39,610 bases of DNA from an uncultured Sulfurovum sp. GTDB taxonomy: Bacteria; Campylobacterota; Campylobacteria; Campylobacterales; Sulfurovaceae. Both the position numbers and the translations under genes were made by a program. This document shows positions 1-8,348 of this stretch, piece by piece. The number at the start of each line of letters is the position of its first letter. Position 1 is the stretch's first letter. Under the pieces are notes generated by a model, which worked only from the letters and a program-made list of their open reading frames with translations, searched no databases and was not told the origin of the DNA. The stretch is from the NCBI GenBank assembly GCA_902727915.1, contig CACVAU010000021.1:1-39610 (forward strand), written 5' to 3'.

Positions 1-8
1 TATTCAGT

Positions 9-20
9 TGTTAAAGATCA
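9..20 (-). promoter_or_regulatory. boxA-like antitermination element of a probable rRNA leader
   Basis: On the minus strand this reads TGATCTTTAACA, matching 11 of 12 positions of the E. coli boxA consensus TGCTCTTTAACA. It lies about 75 nt downstream of the strong promoter at 98-126. BoxA in a leader recruits the Nus antitermination complex in rRNA operons. The 16S gene itself would start beyond the left edge, so the rRNA identity is an inference from promoter plus boxA. Confidence 0.6.
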
Positions 21-97
21 CTCAAAACTTTAGGTGAAACCCTTATGATTCCCTCGCCTCTTATACTCTAAGTGGCTCCCATTGTTCTTGGACGCGT

Positions 98-126
98 ATT
101 ATAGACAAATCCTCCCACTATGTCAA
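98..126 (-). promoter_or_regulatory. Strong sigma70 promoter, probably of an rRNA operon running off the left edge
   Basis: The minus strand has a perfect TTGACA (121-126) and a perfect TATAAT (98-103) separated by exactly 17 nt. Upstream (127-180) is a very A/T-rich stretch like an UP element, and the start region after the -10 box is GC-rich (ACGCGTCC), as in stringently controlled rRNA promoters. This near-consensus -35 contrasts with every other promoter in the window, which show only a -10 box. The expected start of transcription is near 91. A tRNA operon is the alternative; the boxA at 9-20 favours rRNA. Confidence 0.75.
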
Positions 127-207
127 GGGTTTCTTCTAATTTATTTTAAAAATATCAATTTTAGTAAATTTTATACAATTTTAAAGATTTTCAGCTTTTA
201 TTAATCA

Positions 208-864
208 TTATAAGGATTCTTGTCCAACAATAAATGCGTGTCCCGTTTCCTCTTTAATAGTAATAGTAAAACTATCAACATTGCCATCATCATTTTGATC
301 GGTTGAAAGCGTAAAAGTTAAATTACAGTCTTCAGTCATAATATTACTAAAATCTGCTCCTACATAATCTACACTTCTATGTGGTCTACCCAAATAATCA
401 AAAGATACATTTTGATTACATCCTCCAGTTGGGTTTAAATCACTAATACCAAATTTTTTAGATAGATGTACCGATGGGCTTTGTGTAGATTGTAAATCAT
501 CACAATCATCTGCCCACAAATATTTTCCATCAACAGGGTTAATAGCTGACTCTATTTCGGCTAGAGGATTACTCCCTCCACTTAGTCCAATATCTGAACC
601 CACTCTATAACTCCAATCACCATTTAAACATTGTCTAAATTCAATTTTCCAATAAGCTTTTTGCCATTCAACATTATGATCACTACGATGCTTATTATCC
701 CTCAAAGCCAACTGTTGGGCCAATCGAATATGTGATAAAATTGTTTCAGAGGCTTCTTGCTGTAAATCTCTATCCATACGCCCCATTGCTAAAGAAGCAA
801 GAATACCTAAAACAACAATGACAAAAACAAGTTCAATCATAGTAAATGCAGATTTATTTTTCAA
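208..864 (-). CDS. Type IV prepilin-like / pseudopilin protein
   Basis: This 218-residue protein starts with a short basic leader (MKNKSA) followed by FTMIELVFVIVVLGILASLA, the type III signal of type IV pilins and type II secretion pseudopilins. Prepilin peptidase would cut between A6 and F7 and methylate the new N-terminal Phe; Glu at mature position 5 is present. The hydrophobic helix is followed by a soluble domain with several Cys that could form disulfides. The start codon is TTG, chosen because it gives the standard leader and has AAGG about 8 nt upstream; no ATG lies before the cleavage site. It stands alone between the left-edge promoter and aclA, with no other pilus gene here, so its partner machinery must be elsewhere. 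Whether it is a major pilin, minor pilin or pseudopilin cannot be told. Confidence 0.85.
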   Translation of the reverse strand: MKNKSAFTMIELVFVIVVLGILASLAMGRMDRDLQQEASETILSHIRLAQQLALRDNKHRSDHNVEWQKAYWKIEFRQCLNGDWSYRVGSDIGLSGGSNPLAEIESAINPVDGKYLWADDCDDLQSTQSPSVHLSKKFGISDLNPTGGCNQNVSFDYLGRPHRSVDYVGADFSNIMTEDCNLTFTLSTDQNDDGNVDSFTITIKEETGHAFIVGQESL

Positions 865-896
865 ATTATAACCTTGATATATTTTATATTAATACT

Positions 897-902
897 ATTA
901 TA
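897..902 (-). promoter_or_regulatory. -10 box for the prepilin gene
   Basis: A TATAAT hexamer lies on the minus strand 32 nt before the TTG start of the prepilin gene, inside a very AT-rich stretch. No convincing -35 box is visible, which is usual for Campylobacterota sigma70 promoters. Confidence 0.4.
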
Positions 903-958
903 TCATAAATTTAAGAAAAAATTAATTATTAAAAAGTGTGGTCTAAATAAGGAAGATT

Positions 959-983
959 ACTAAATGGAGTGACTCCATTTAGT
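959..983 (-). terminator. Hairpin terminator after aclA
   Basis: A perfect 11-bp inverted repeat (ACTAAATGGAG with a 3-nt loop, then CTCCATTTAGT) lies 20 nt beyond the aclA stop. The flanking T-run is weak, so it may terminate inefficiently or serve as an mRNA 3' end stabiliser. It separates the acl operon from the prepilin gene. Confidence 0.6.
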
Positions 984-1002
984 TTAGAAGAAAGAAAAAC
1001 TC

Positions 1003-2805
1003 TTAAAGTTCTTCAGCCCTTTGAACATCATAAAGAATATCATCCATTGGGTGTCTGTACATAGGCATAGCAAGTCTCTTCTCATCAAGAATATGACCAA
1101 TAAATCCAATACTTCTACCTAAAATAAAGAATGCATTTAAAGCACCTGCTTCAATAAATACATCAATCTCTTCATCTGTATAGTCTAATGCTCTCCACAT
1201 ATCAACCATAAGAATACCAATAGTACCATCAACATTAAGAATTAAGTTCTCTTTCTTAGAAGTCGTAAGCTCTTCTACCGTTCTTGCATAATCAAGAAGT
1301 GGCGTTGATGGGAAATTTTCTTTAGCATAATTCATAAGACCAGTAACTCTAAGGTCTGGATTCTTTAATGATTTAATTCTATGACCAATACCTGGAATTG
1401 GAATACCAGACTTTTTCATATGTGATAAGAACTCTTTTGGAGACATATCATTATCATTTGCATGTTTAAAGTGTTCAGCTGCACCATCAATCGCTCCACC
1501 AAATCTTGGCCCAATTGTAAGAAGACCTGCAATTAAAGAAGAAATAACATCTTTACCAGCTCTTGCTGTTACTTTTGCATTGTGTGCACCTGATACAGCT
1601 GGACCATGATCAGCAACTGTTTTAAGAACTGTCTCTAAGAAGTCAACAGCCCATCTTGGGTAACGCTTTTTAAACCAAAGGATTGACATTACATCACCAA
1701 TAGTAAATCCTGTCTCTGGTGTTGCTACAGAAGAGATAGGGAATCCACAGTAGTGTGCTTCTTCACCTCTATCATCAGAAATAGTACAAATAAACTCTTT
1801 AGATCTTCGAGAAACTGGAACAACATTCATATCTGGTTCTGGAATCTCTGCAAGATTCATATCAGTAAATACTTTGTTAATCATTGCTGGAAGTTCATTG
1901 AATGATGCTGGTACATGAATACCTGCTTCAGCCATTGCGTTATTTTTATATTCAGCTGTTTCAGATTCAGCATTAGCAGAAGCACCTGCATGACCAAACT
2001 GAACACCAGAATCATAATGTTTAGCAATAGTACCAATACACCATGCAATTATTGGTTTTGTAATTTGACCGTTTTTAATCGCTTCAATTACTTTGTACTC
2101 TTCAGTACCACCAACTTCTCCAAGAAGAATCATGTATTTAACATCTGGATTCTTTTCCATTCTAAGAAGGTTATCAATAAATACAGACCCTACGAATCTA
2201 TCTCCACCAATCGCTACACCTTCAGCAATACCATCAGCATTAATAGAAATAATGTTAGAAAGCTCATTGAAAAGACCACCTGAACGTGTAACCAATCCAC
2301 AAGAACCTGCTCTATGAAGTTTTGAGTTAACAATATTTGTAATCGTACCACCAATATTAGCTACTTTAAATGCTCCTGGAGTAATCCCACCAACAGTAGC
2401 TGGTCCAATTACAGTAACACCTTTTTCTTTTGCTGTTTGGTTCATCCCACGTGCAAGTCTCTCAGGAATACCTTCAGCTGTAATCATCATTGATGAAAAA
2501 CCACCAATCTCAAGTGCTTCCATAGTCACATCATAAGCTGTTCTAAAAGAAGCAAAGTTTAAAAGTACATCAGCCTGTGGCTGTGCAGCTTTTGCTTCTG
2601 CTGTAGTTTTGAAAAGTGGAATCATCACTTCATCACCACCATAGAAAAACTTTTCAAATTTATTTCCAGAAGTAGGGGCAACAATAGCAGCTACCGATGG
2701 TTTCTCTCTCTTAATTGTATAATCATAATCTAACATTCTTTGGATAGCAGTTTTGTTGTTATTCCAAAAAATAGCCTGTGTGTCTCTAGTATATAATCTT
2801 TCCAT
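1003..2805 (-). CDS. aclA: ATP-citrate lyase, large (alpha) subunit AclA
   Basis: AclA and AclB together cleave citrate with ATP and CoA to acetyl-CoA and oxaloacetate, the key step of the reductive TCA cycle for CO2 fixation in the cytoplasm. The 600-residue protein has a succinyl-CoA-synthetase-alpha-like N-terminal half, with the phospho-histidine motif QFGHAGASA (H272) and glycine-rich CoA-binding segments, and a C-terminal citryl-CoA lyase/citrate-synthase-like domain (about 335-600) containing GPAVSGAHNA and IPGIGHRIKS. Length agrees with AclA of green sulfur bacteria and Campylobacterota. It lies 9 nt after aclB; the aclB stop codon is part of the AclA Shine-Dalgarno sequence (TAAGGAG), so the two are probably translationally coupled. 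A hairpin follows at 959-983. Confidence 0.96.
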   Translation of the reverse strand: MERLYTRDTQAIFWNNNKTAIQRMLDYDYTIKREKPSVAAIVAPTSGNKFEKFFYGGDEVMIPLFKTTAEAKAAQPQADVLLNFASFRTAYDVTMEALEIGGFSSMMITAEGIPERLARGMNQTAKEKGVTVIGPATVGGITPGAFKVANIGGTITNIVNSKLHRAGSCGLVTRSGGLFNELSNIISINADGIAEGVAIGGDRFVGSVFIDNLLRMEKNPDVKYMILLGEVGGTEEYKVIEAIKNGQITKPIIAWCIGTIAKHYDSGVQFGHAGASANAESETAEYKNNAMAEAGIHVPASFNELPAMINKVFTDMNLAEIPEPDMNVVPVSRRSKEFICTISDDRGEEAHYCGFPISSVATPETGFTIGDVMSILWFKKRYPRWAVDFLETVLKTVADHGPAVSGAHNAKVTARAGKDVISSLIAGLLTIGPRFGGAIDGAAEHFKHANDNDMSPKEFLSHMKKSGIPIPGIGHRIKSLKNPDLRVTGLMNYAKENFPSTPLLDYARTVEELTTSKKENLILNVDGTIGILMVDMWRALDYTDEEIDVFIEAGALNAFFILGRSIGFIGHILDEKRLAMPMYRHPMDDILYDVQRAEEL

Positions 2806-2814
2806 CTTATCTCC

Positions 2815-4152
2815 TTACTTCTCTAGTGCCATACGTACAATATCTGTTACGTGTGTCTCTGGTCCATAAACTTCAATATAAAGACCCATATTATCTGCTG
2901 CTTCTTTAATGTCTTTTAGACCTTTTTCATAGTTTGGTCCACCACGTCTAACGTAGATTTTTGTCCCAACTTCTTTTAACTTGTCTTGGTAATTGTCCAG
3001 TGCTTTAATAATACCTGTAAATGTTTTTGCAACATCCGTAAAGTTTGCAATCGCTCCACCAATAATAAGTACTTTTCCTCTACCTTGAGCATCTTTTTCT
3101 CTTGTCATAAGATCAAAAAGTGTTTCAGCATAAAATTGTGTTTCACCCATAGTAGGCCCACCAGAGTACTCACCATAATTTGCTAAATCTTCAATTCCAG
3201 CCATATCAGCAATGGTATCAGCATATACAACTGAAGCACCACCACCAGCAACCATTGTCCAAATTCTTGCTTCAGGCTTTAATAATGTAAGTTTAAGTGA
3301 AGCACCCGTCTTTGAATCGGCTTCTTCTACAGCTAAAACTTCTGGAGATTTTGCTTCCATACCAAATGCTGTTGGGTATTCTACATCTCCCCACTCATCT
3401 ACCATCATAAATCCAGCAGTATCATCCAGTTTTGCAACCATATCAAGGAGTTCTATCTTAGTGCCTTGCATTACAAATGGATTAATTTCAAGATAGGCAA
3501 AATTTAACTCTCTATAAGCTTTAAAGAAACCTATACAAAATTCAGCAAACTGCGCTTTATCTGCTTCTGCTACATCAGCAGGAACATTGGCTCTAATTTT
3601 CTCAGCAATCTCATCTTCAGTTGCTGTAATAGAAAATGCTACTTCAGTAACTTTTTCATCCCACCCCTCTTCAACTTCCATTCCACCTTCAGCAGACATA
3701 TAAATTACATCATCATCACCAACACAGGTAGCAGATACATAGTACTCTTCTGCTTGTTCATGTGGTGTAAATGGCTCAACAACAAAGTGTGTTAAATTAT
3801 CAACACTTGGCTCACCAGTAGGAGTATCCCCATCAAATGAAAAGTATACATTTTGTGCAGTTGATGATTTTTCATCAATCCATGATGCAGCTTTTTCAAG
3901 TTTAACATCACCTGGTTTAGCATCTTTAAAAAGTACTAGTCCATTTTTACCTCTTTTTCCAAAAAGCATATCTGGTTTTGCAACCAATGTTTTTTCATTT
4001 AACCATGCATTTGCTTTTGCAGCATCTTTTAGTTCTGATCCATTTTGAACCATTACTGTTTCATAAGCATAAGTGAAACCTGAAAAGTACTTATCCCAAT
4101 GCTTAGCTAAAATTGACTTTGCATCATATTCTCTAATCGCTTTTTGAGCCAT
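2815..4152 (-). CDS. aclB: ATP-citrate lyase, small (beta) subunit AclB
   Basis: This is the ATP-grasp, succinyl-CoA-synthetase-beta-like partner of AclA (445 residues from the chosen start). It has the family's long N-terminal segment with AIREYDAKSILAKHW and the C-terminal CoA-ligase region with GGAIANFTDVAKTFTGII and YVRRGGPNYEKGL. The reading frame extends 14 codons further upstream to 4194, but the ATG at 4150-4152 is preceded at correct spacing by AAGGAG and gives the usual family N-terminus (MAQKAIREYDAK), so it is preferred. It is the first gene of the aclBA operon. A near-perfect 7-bp inverted repeat (GGTA-AAC-TACC core) lies about 30 nt before the start and could be an operator, but this is speculative. 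Confidence 0.95.
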   Translation of the reverse strand: MAQKAIREYDAKSILAKHWDKYFSGFTYAYETVMVQNGSELKDAAKANAWLNEKTLVAKPDMLFGKRGKNGLVLFKDAKPGDVKLEKAASWIDEKSSTAQNVYFSFDGDTPTGEPSVDNLTHFVVEPFTPHEQAEEYYVSATCVGDDDVIYMSAEGGMEVEEGWDEKVTEVAFSITATEDEIAEKIRANVPADVAEADKAQFAEFCIGFFKAYRELNFAYLEINPFVMQGTKIELLDMVAKLDDTAGFMMVDEWGDVEYPTAFGMEAKSPEVLAVEEADSKTGASLKLTLLKPEARIWTMVAGGGASVVYADTIADMAGIEDLANYGEYSGGPTMGETQFYAETLFDLMTREKDAQGRGKVLIIGGAIANFTDVAKTFTGIIKALDNYQDKLKEVGTKIYVRRGGPNYEKGLKDIKEAADNMGLYIEVYGPETHVTDIVRMALEK

Positions 4153-4207
4153 CGAGTTCTCCTTGTTAAAATTGTGTTGACGGTAGTTTACCATCAGCTC
4201 TCTGGAA

Positions 4208-4237
4208 TCTAAATATTTCAGACTTATAGTATTTAGA
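4208..4237 (-). terminator. Hairpin between the pabA-like operon and aclB
   Basis: A perfect 8-bp inverted repeat TCTAAATA/TATTTAGA with a 14-nt loop sits just past the stop of the membrane-protein gene. It is AT-only apart from one pair and has no T-run, so it may be a weak terminator or chance. Confidence 0.25.
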
Positions 4238-4245
4238 AGTTTATC

Positions 4246-5355
4246 TTATCTGTGTATTTTAGGAACACCTAATTTCGTACAAGCTTCAATACCATGGTAT
4301 TTTAGCTGAAATTGAACCTTTGGCTGTGTAACTGTGTAGCATTCTTGACCAATTTCCTTAAGTTCCATAACCTGCCAATAAGGCTCATAAAATGCATAAG
4401 AAAAGTGCTTGGTTTTGTCCTCATAAAGTAAAAATAAAGGCTTATGAAATAGAATAATTAGTGCAGAAAAGATTAATGATCCTAGTACAATATTAAAGCC
4501 TAAACGGTAAGTTTTTTGAAACTGTGGCAACCTAACATTTACTGTTCTTTTATAAACCAACATCATGAGTACAACAGCCACAATCACATAAGGGGCGAAG
4601 TCTGTCATAATCACTTGTTGACGTAAAGAAAGTAGGATTGAAAGTGAAAAAGAAGAGAATGAAATGTACCATAATATCTCTTTACGCTCACGTAACCAAA
4701 TGCGATATAAAGCATAGAAAAAATAGATAAATACTAAAGGAGAAAAAAGTGCTGCATAGAGTGCAAATAATTCTAAGAATTCACCTGAAGGATGCCCTCC
4801 CACATGAAGCCTATTAAAATATAAAAACGACACAGCAATCAATAAAATAGAAACAGTAAAGAGTAAACTGTTACGTTTAAACGCAGAATAAATTGCCAAT
4901 GATATAAAAAAGATAATAGAAGCATCATGTAAATACAAAAGTAATATGGCTACTACTGCTTGTAACCATACTAATTTCTTCACATTCAAAATAAGAAAAA
5001 CCATGACCAGTGTTATAACTAACACAGCGATATTCACCAATATCGCTGAGGTAATTATGCCTGGTAAAAGTGCAAAAATCGTGGTGGCTAAATAAGAATC
5101 TTCAACTTTATGAAAATAAGCCCTTGACATAAGAAAGAAAAGAGGAATATTAAGTAAAGCAAAAAGAAGAAAAGGTAAACGAAAATCTAAACCATTAGAA
5201 AACCAACCTTTTGACAAATGTGTCAATGTTCTAAGTATCCCATCATCTGTATAATAAATAACTGCTTCATGTGTACCAATGGGTAGTGTAATTGCCAAAT
5301 AAAAAAGTGCTATGGCATAAAAACAGTAAAAAGCATAAAATTGTAATTGACTCAT
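4246..5355 (-). CDS. Polytopic inner-membrane protein of unknown function
   Basis: The 369-residue protein is mostly hydrophobic, with roughly ten predicted membrane helices between residues 4 and 307 and a short non-hydrophobic C-terminal tail (about 315-369) holding two Cys. The pattern of many helices with a soluble C-terminal tail and an early loop containing THEAVIYYTDDG is reminiscent of GT-C-type glycosyltransferases or EpsG-like proteins, but I do not see a diagnostic motif and do not assign a function. It starts 9 nt after the PabA/TrpG-like gene, whose TAA stop runs straight into the AAAAGG ribosome site, so the two genes are probably cotranslated. No link between folate or tryptophan synthesis and this membrane protein is evident from the sequence. 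Confidence 0.8.
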   Translation of the reverse strand: MSQLQFYAFYCFYAIALFYLAITLPIGTHEAVIYYTDDGILRTLTHLSKGWFSNGLDFRLPFLLFALLNIPLFFLMSRAYFHKVEDSYLATTIFALLPGIITSAILVNIAVLVITLVMVFLILNVKKLVWLQAVVAILLLYLHDASIIFFISLAIYSAFKRNSLLFTVSILLIAVSFLYFNRLHVGGHPSGEFLELFALYAALFSPLVFIYFFYALYRIWLRERKEILWYISFSSFSLSILLSLRQQVIMTDFAPYVIVAVVLMMLVYKRTVNVRLPQFQKTYRLGFNIVLGSLIFSALIILFHKPLFLLYEDKTKHFSYAFYEPYWQVMELKEIGQECYTVTQPKVQFQLKYHGIEACTKLGVPKIHR

Positions 5356-5364
5356 AAAAGCCTT

Positions 5365-5934
5365 TTAAAGTTTTAAGAAATTATCCAACATTTCATAACC
5401 ATGTTCAGACATAATTGATTCAGGATGAAATTGTACACCATACACATTTTTACCATCAATTTCAAGTGACATAATCTCATGATCATCTTTAGAATATGAA
5501 GTTGGAATAATATTAGAAGGTAAGTTTTCTTGTTTCACCGTAAGTGAATGGTAACGTGTTGCTCTAAATTCTTGTGGTAAGCCTTGATAAATAATCGTCT
5601 CTTTCTTTATTTCAATTTGAGAAGTCTTCCCATGCATCATATTTTTAGCACGAATCACCTCTCCTCCAAATGCTTGAGCAATACTTTGATGTCCTAAGCA
5701 AATACCAAATATTGCTGTAGTATCGGAAAATTCTTTAATTACGTCCAGTGTAACCCCTGCTTCATTAGGAGTTGCTGGACCAGGAGAAATAATAATTTTT
5801 TCAGGGTTTAACGCTTTTATCTCTTCCACTGTTAATTCATCATTACGAATCACTTTTAAATCAGCACCCAACTCTAAACAGTATTGCACAACATTATAAG
5901 TAAAACTGTCATAGTTGTCTATCATCAAAATCAT
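5365..5934 (-). CDS. pabA: Glutamine amidotransferase subunit of aminodeoxychorismate/anthranilate synthase
   Basis: This 189-residue class I glutamine amidotransferase releases ammonia from glutamine for a chorismate-using partner (PabB or TrpE). The start ILMIDNYDSFTYNVVQY, the nucleophile motif GICLGHQSIAQAFGG and the HPES triad motif near the C-terminus are all intact, as are IISPGPATPNEAG and MHGKTS. The length is standard for the stand-alone subunit. PabA and TrpG cannot be separated reliably by sequence alone, and one protein can serve both pathways. No pabB, trpE or other trp gene is adjacent; a lone position next to a membrane protein favours pabA over a trp-operon trpG, but weakly. 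Confidence 0.9.
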   Translation of the reverse strand: MILMIDNYDSFTYNVVQYCLELGADLKVIRNDELTVEEIKALNPEKIIISPGPATPNEAGVTLDVIKEFSDTTAIFGICLGHQSIAQAFGGEVIRAKNMMHGKTSQIEIKKETIIYQGLPQEFRATRYHSLTVKQENLPSNIIPTSYSKDDHEIMSLEIDGKNVYGVQFHPESIMSEHGYEMLDNFLKL

Positions 5935-6050
5935 ATTCTATTGTCCTAGTTTCTTAAGTAAAAGAAGTATATCGAATGAGTACTTTTAAACAAATTCAAA
6001 TTTTACATAAAAGTAATACAATAATTTAAGAAAAAATAATAAAAATTATT

Positions 6051-6056
6051 TATAAT
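6051..6056 (+). promoter_or_regulatory. -10 box for the thioredoxin-like lipoprotein gene
   Basis: TATAAT lies 27 nt before the ATG at 6083, in an A/T-rich spacer, with no clear -35 box. Confidence 0.45.
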
Positions 6057-6082
6057 ATATAACCAATAAAAAAGGAGTGTTG

Positions 6083-6505
6083 ATGAAAGTTCTACTGCTT
6101 ATACTTTTACTATTAAATCTTAGTGCTTGTGAAACAAAACAAACAACTTATGAGCGAAATAAAGGTTATGGAATACCTTGGGAGAAAGATTTAAATACTG
6201 CTTTTAAAAAAGCAAAAATAGAAAATAAAATTATTATGGTTATGGCTACGAGTGATGATTGTAGGTGGTGTGAAAAAATGAAAAAAAATACACTCTCAAA
6301 AGCTCATGTAATTAAAAAATTAAAAAATTATATTTTAGTCATGGCCGATAAAGAGACAAAAGAAGAAACCAATCAACTTCCTCCATTTCAACATGTTCCT
6401 ATGATTTTTTTTATGACCCATGAAAAAGAGACACTTGATACACTTAGAGGATACTTTAGCCCCGAAGACTTCTTAGAATATTTAATAGATTTTGAAGAAA
6501 ATTAA
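6083..6505 (+). CDS. Thioredoxin-like lipoprotein
   Basis: The 140-residue protein begins with a lipoprotein signal (MKVLLLILLLLNLSAC, lipobox Cys16) and carries a thioredoxin-fold domain with CRWC (Cys60/Cys63) and a cis-proline segment HVPMIFF. It should be tethered in the periplasm and act on protein thiols or disulfides; the family (thioredoxin_7/SoxW-like) has diverse partners, and none is encoded nearby. The ATG at 6083 is chosen over upstream in-frame GTG and TTG codons because AAAGGAG lies 5 nt before it, while the GTG would overlap that ribosome site. The gene converges with the GGDEF-EAL gene and the two stop codons share the bases TTAA at 6502-6505. Confidence 0.85.
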   Translation: MKVLLLILLLLNLSACETKQTTYERNKGYGIPWEKDLNTAFKKAKIENKIIMVMATSDDCRWCEKMKKNTLSKAHVIKKLKNYILVMADKETKEETNQLPPFQHVPMIFFMTHEKETLDTLRGYFSPEDFLEYLIDFEEN

Positions 6506-8205
6506 GAAAAAATTTCCTTAGCTGGTTTTGGTCGATCAATCGCAAACCCTTGTGCCTGATGACAGCCTAACTTTAATAAAATAGGAAGGTGTGCTTTACT
6601 TTCCACTCCTTCAGCAATAACAACATACCCAAAAGCTTTTGCAAGTTGAATTGAAGCGTCAACCAAAGAATGATCCTCTTTATCTTTTAACATATTTTTT
6701 ACAAAACTTTTATCTATTTTAATACTATCAATATTAAAACGCTTTATCGAAGAGAGGGTTGAAAGTCCTGTACCAAAATTATCAAGTGCTATTTTAAAAC
6801 CAAGCGCTTTTACTTCATCTAAAGCATTTTCATCTAAATCCATATTTTCCAAGGCAATGTTTTCAATCACTTCAAAAATAATTTGTTCTGTTTGAACCAA
6901 AGGATATTTTTTTAATAATTTTTTTAACATCACAATAAAGTCGCGTGAAGCTAATTCATTAAAACTAATATTAATACTTAAAGATACTTTATGTCCTTGT
7001 TTTGAACAAATTTGATATTGTTTAAAAACTTCTTCAACTACCCATTTACCAAGATAAGTAATCATTTCCATATCATCTAAAATATAGGGTAAGAAATTAT
7101 CAGGTGTAATAATACCTTCTGTCGGATGTTGCCATCGAAGTAGTGATTCAAAAGAAGTAATTTTTCCACTTTGAATCTCAATCACAGGTTGATAATAGAG
7201 AAGGAAGTCACCCTTATCTATTCCCTGTTTAATCTCTTTACTTTTTTGAATTTTAATCTTAAATTTAGACTCTTCATCTTCATCAAAAAAGGTATAAGGT
7301 TTTTTAAGTTTTTTAGCTGCATACATGGCTCTGTCTGCTTGTCTCATCAATCCTTCTAAATCAAACAAATAGTCATCAGCTGTATGAAACGTAATGCCGA
7401 TACTACAAGAAATATTAATAGTATGTTTAATTTCATCATCATCAACATAAATCAAAGGTCTTTCAAAGTTTTCAGCTATCCGTTCTAAAAATTTTAATAT
7501 TTGATTATTATCATATAAAAAGCCTATGGCAATTGCAAACTCATCCCCTCCAAATCTTGCGACAATGTCTTCTTTTCTCGTTGATTTTAATAAGTTTTCA
7601 GCCACACGTTTAAGTACTAAGTCCCCTGCTTCATGACCATAAGTATCATTAATTGGTTTAAACTTGTTCAAATCAATTGCTAAAATAGCCACTATCTTTT
7701 TCTCTCTATCACTACGATAACGTAGTTTATCCCACATAAAAAAGAACTGTCTTCTATTCAATAAACCTGTTAGCTCATCATGTTGAGAAACAAACTCCAA
7801 CTCTTTTTTATATTTTTTTTCTTCTTTTTCTTCTTTAAGTCTCTCTGCTAGTTCATTTAAGGCAGCAAACATTTGTCTTGCTTTAAAAGGTTTGAGTATG
7901 TACTTATCGACTCCCATATTGATGGCTTTATTTAAATATTCTATGTCATTATAACTTGTAAAAAGTGCGATTTTTTGTTGAGGATTAAACTTTTTTATCT
8001 CTTTGGTCAGTTCTATCCCATTCATTTTAGGCATTGAAATATCTGATAAAACAATATCAGGTTGTTTTTCATGATAAAGCTTAATCCCTTCAAGACCATC
8101 ATTGGCAACAAAAATCTTACTAAAATGGGTTCCAAGTACACTAACTATAATCTTCTGTGTCAATTTGTCATCTTCTATATAAAGAATTGAAAAATCATTT
8201 GTCAT
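6502..8205 (-). CDS. Response regulator with diguanylate cyclase and EAL phosphodiesterase domains
   Basis: The 567-residue cytoplasmic protein has a REC domain (about 5-120, phospho-acceptor D55, with the ED pair and KPF lysine), a short charged coiled coil (115-140), a GGDEF domain (about 140-310) with intact GGDEF at 219-223 and an RxxD product-inhibition site (RKED, 210-213) five residues upstream, and an EAL domain (about 325-567). The EAL motif is ESL (E353); the QGF, VIAEGVES and KIDKSF motifs are present, but the DDFG motif reads DNFG (D475, N476), which could lower or abolish c-di-GMP hydrolysis. It probably makes or balances c-di-GMP in response to a histidine kinase encoded elsewhere. 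The gene is monocistronic, with a possible -10 (TATACT) around 8235-8240. Confidence 0.93.
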   Translation of the reverse strand: MTNDFSILYIEDDKLTQKIIVSVLGTHFSKIFVANDGLEGIKLYHEKQPDIVLSDISMPKMNGIELTKEIKKFNPQQKIALFTSYNDIEYLNKAINMGVDKYILKPFKARQMFAALNELAERLKEEKEEKKYKKELEFVSQHDELTGLLNRRQFFFMWDKLRYRSDREKKIVAILAIDLNKFKPINDTYGHEAGDLVLKRVAENLLKSTRKEDIVARFGGDEFAIAIGFLYDNNQILKFLERIAENFERPLIYVDDDEIKHTINISCSIGITFHTADDYLFDLEGLMRQADRAMYAAKKLKKPYTFFDEDEESKFKIKIQKSKEIKQGIDKGDFLLYYQPVIEIQSGKITSFESLLRWQHPTEGIITPDNFLPYILDDMEMITYLGKWVVEEVFKQYQICSKQGHKVSLSINISFNELASRDFIVMLKKLLKKYPLVQTEQIIFEVIENIALENMDLDENALDEVKALGFKIALDNFGTGLSTLSSIKRFNIDSIKIDKSFVKNMLKDKEDHSLVDASIQLAKAFGYVVIAEGVESKAHLPILLKLGCHQAQGFAIDRPKPAKEIFS

Positions 8206-8312
8206 ATATTATACTTTCTACATTTTTTACATCAAGTATAGCATAATTAATATAAAATATTATTTTTAAACATCCATCTAATCTGCTTAGCAAAATTCTC
8301 CAAACTACTTGT

Positions 8313-8318
8313 TATAAT
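8313..8318 (+). promoter_or_regulatory. -10 box for hemF
   Basis: TATAAT preceded by TTGT lies 31 nt before the hemF start. The 143-nt spacer is shared with the divergent response-regulator gene. Confidence 0.5.
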
Positions 8319-8348
8319 TACAAAAGAATATGTAAAAAAGGTTCAATA

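Noticed and set aside
1915..3496. Open frames on the plus strand inside aclA and aclB.
   Set aside because: They are antisense shadows of strongly conserved genes, with no ribosome sites and low-complexity translations.
4181..4200. Operator-like inverted repeat before aclB.
   Set aside because: Only 6 of 7 bases pair and it is a single copy; kept as a remark under aclB, not as a feature.
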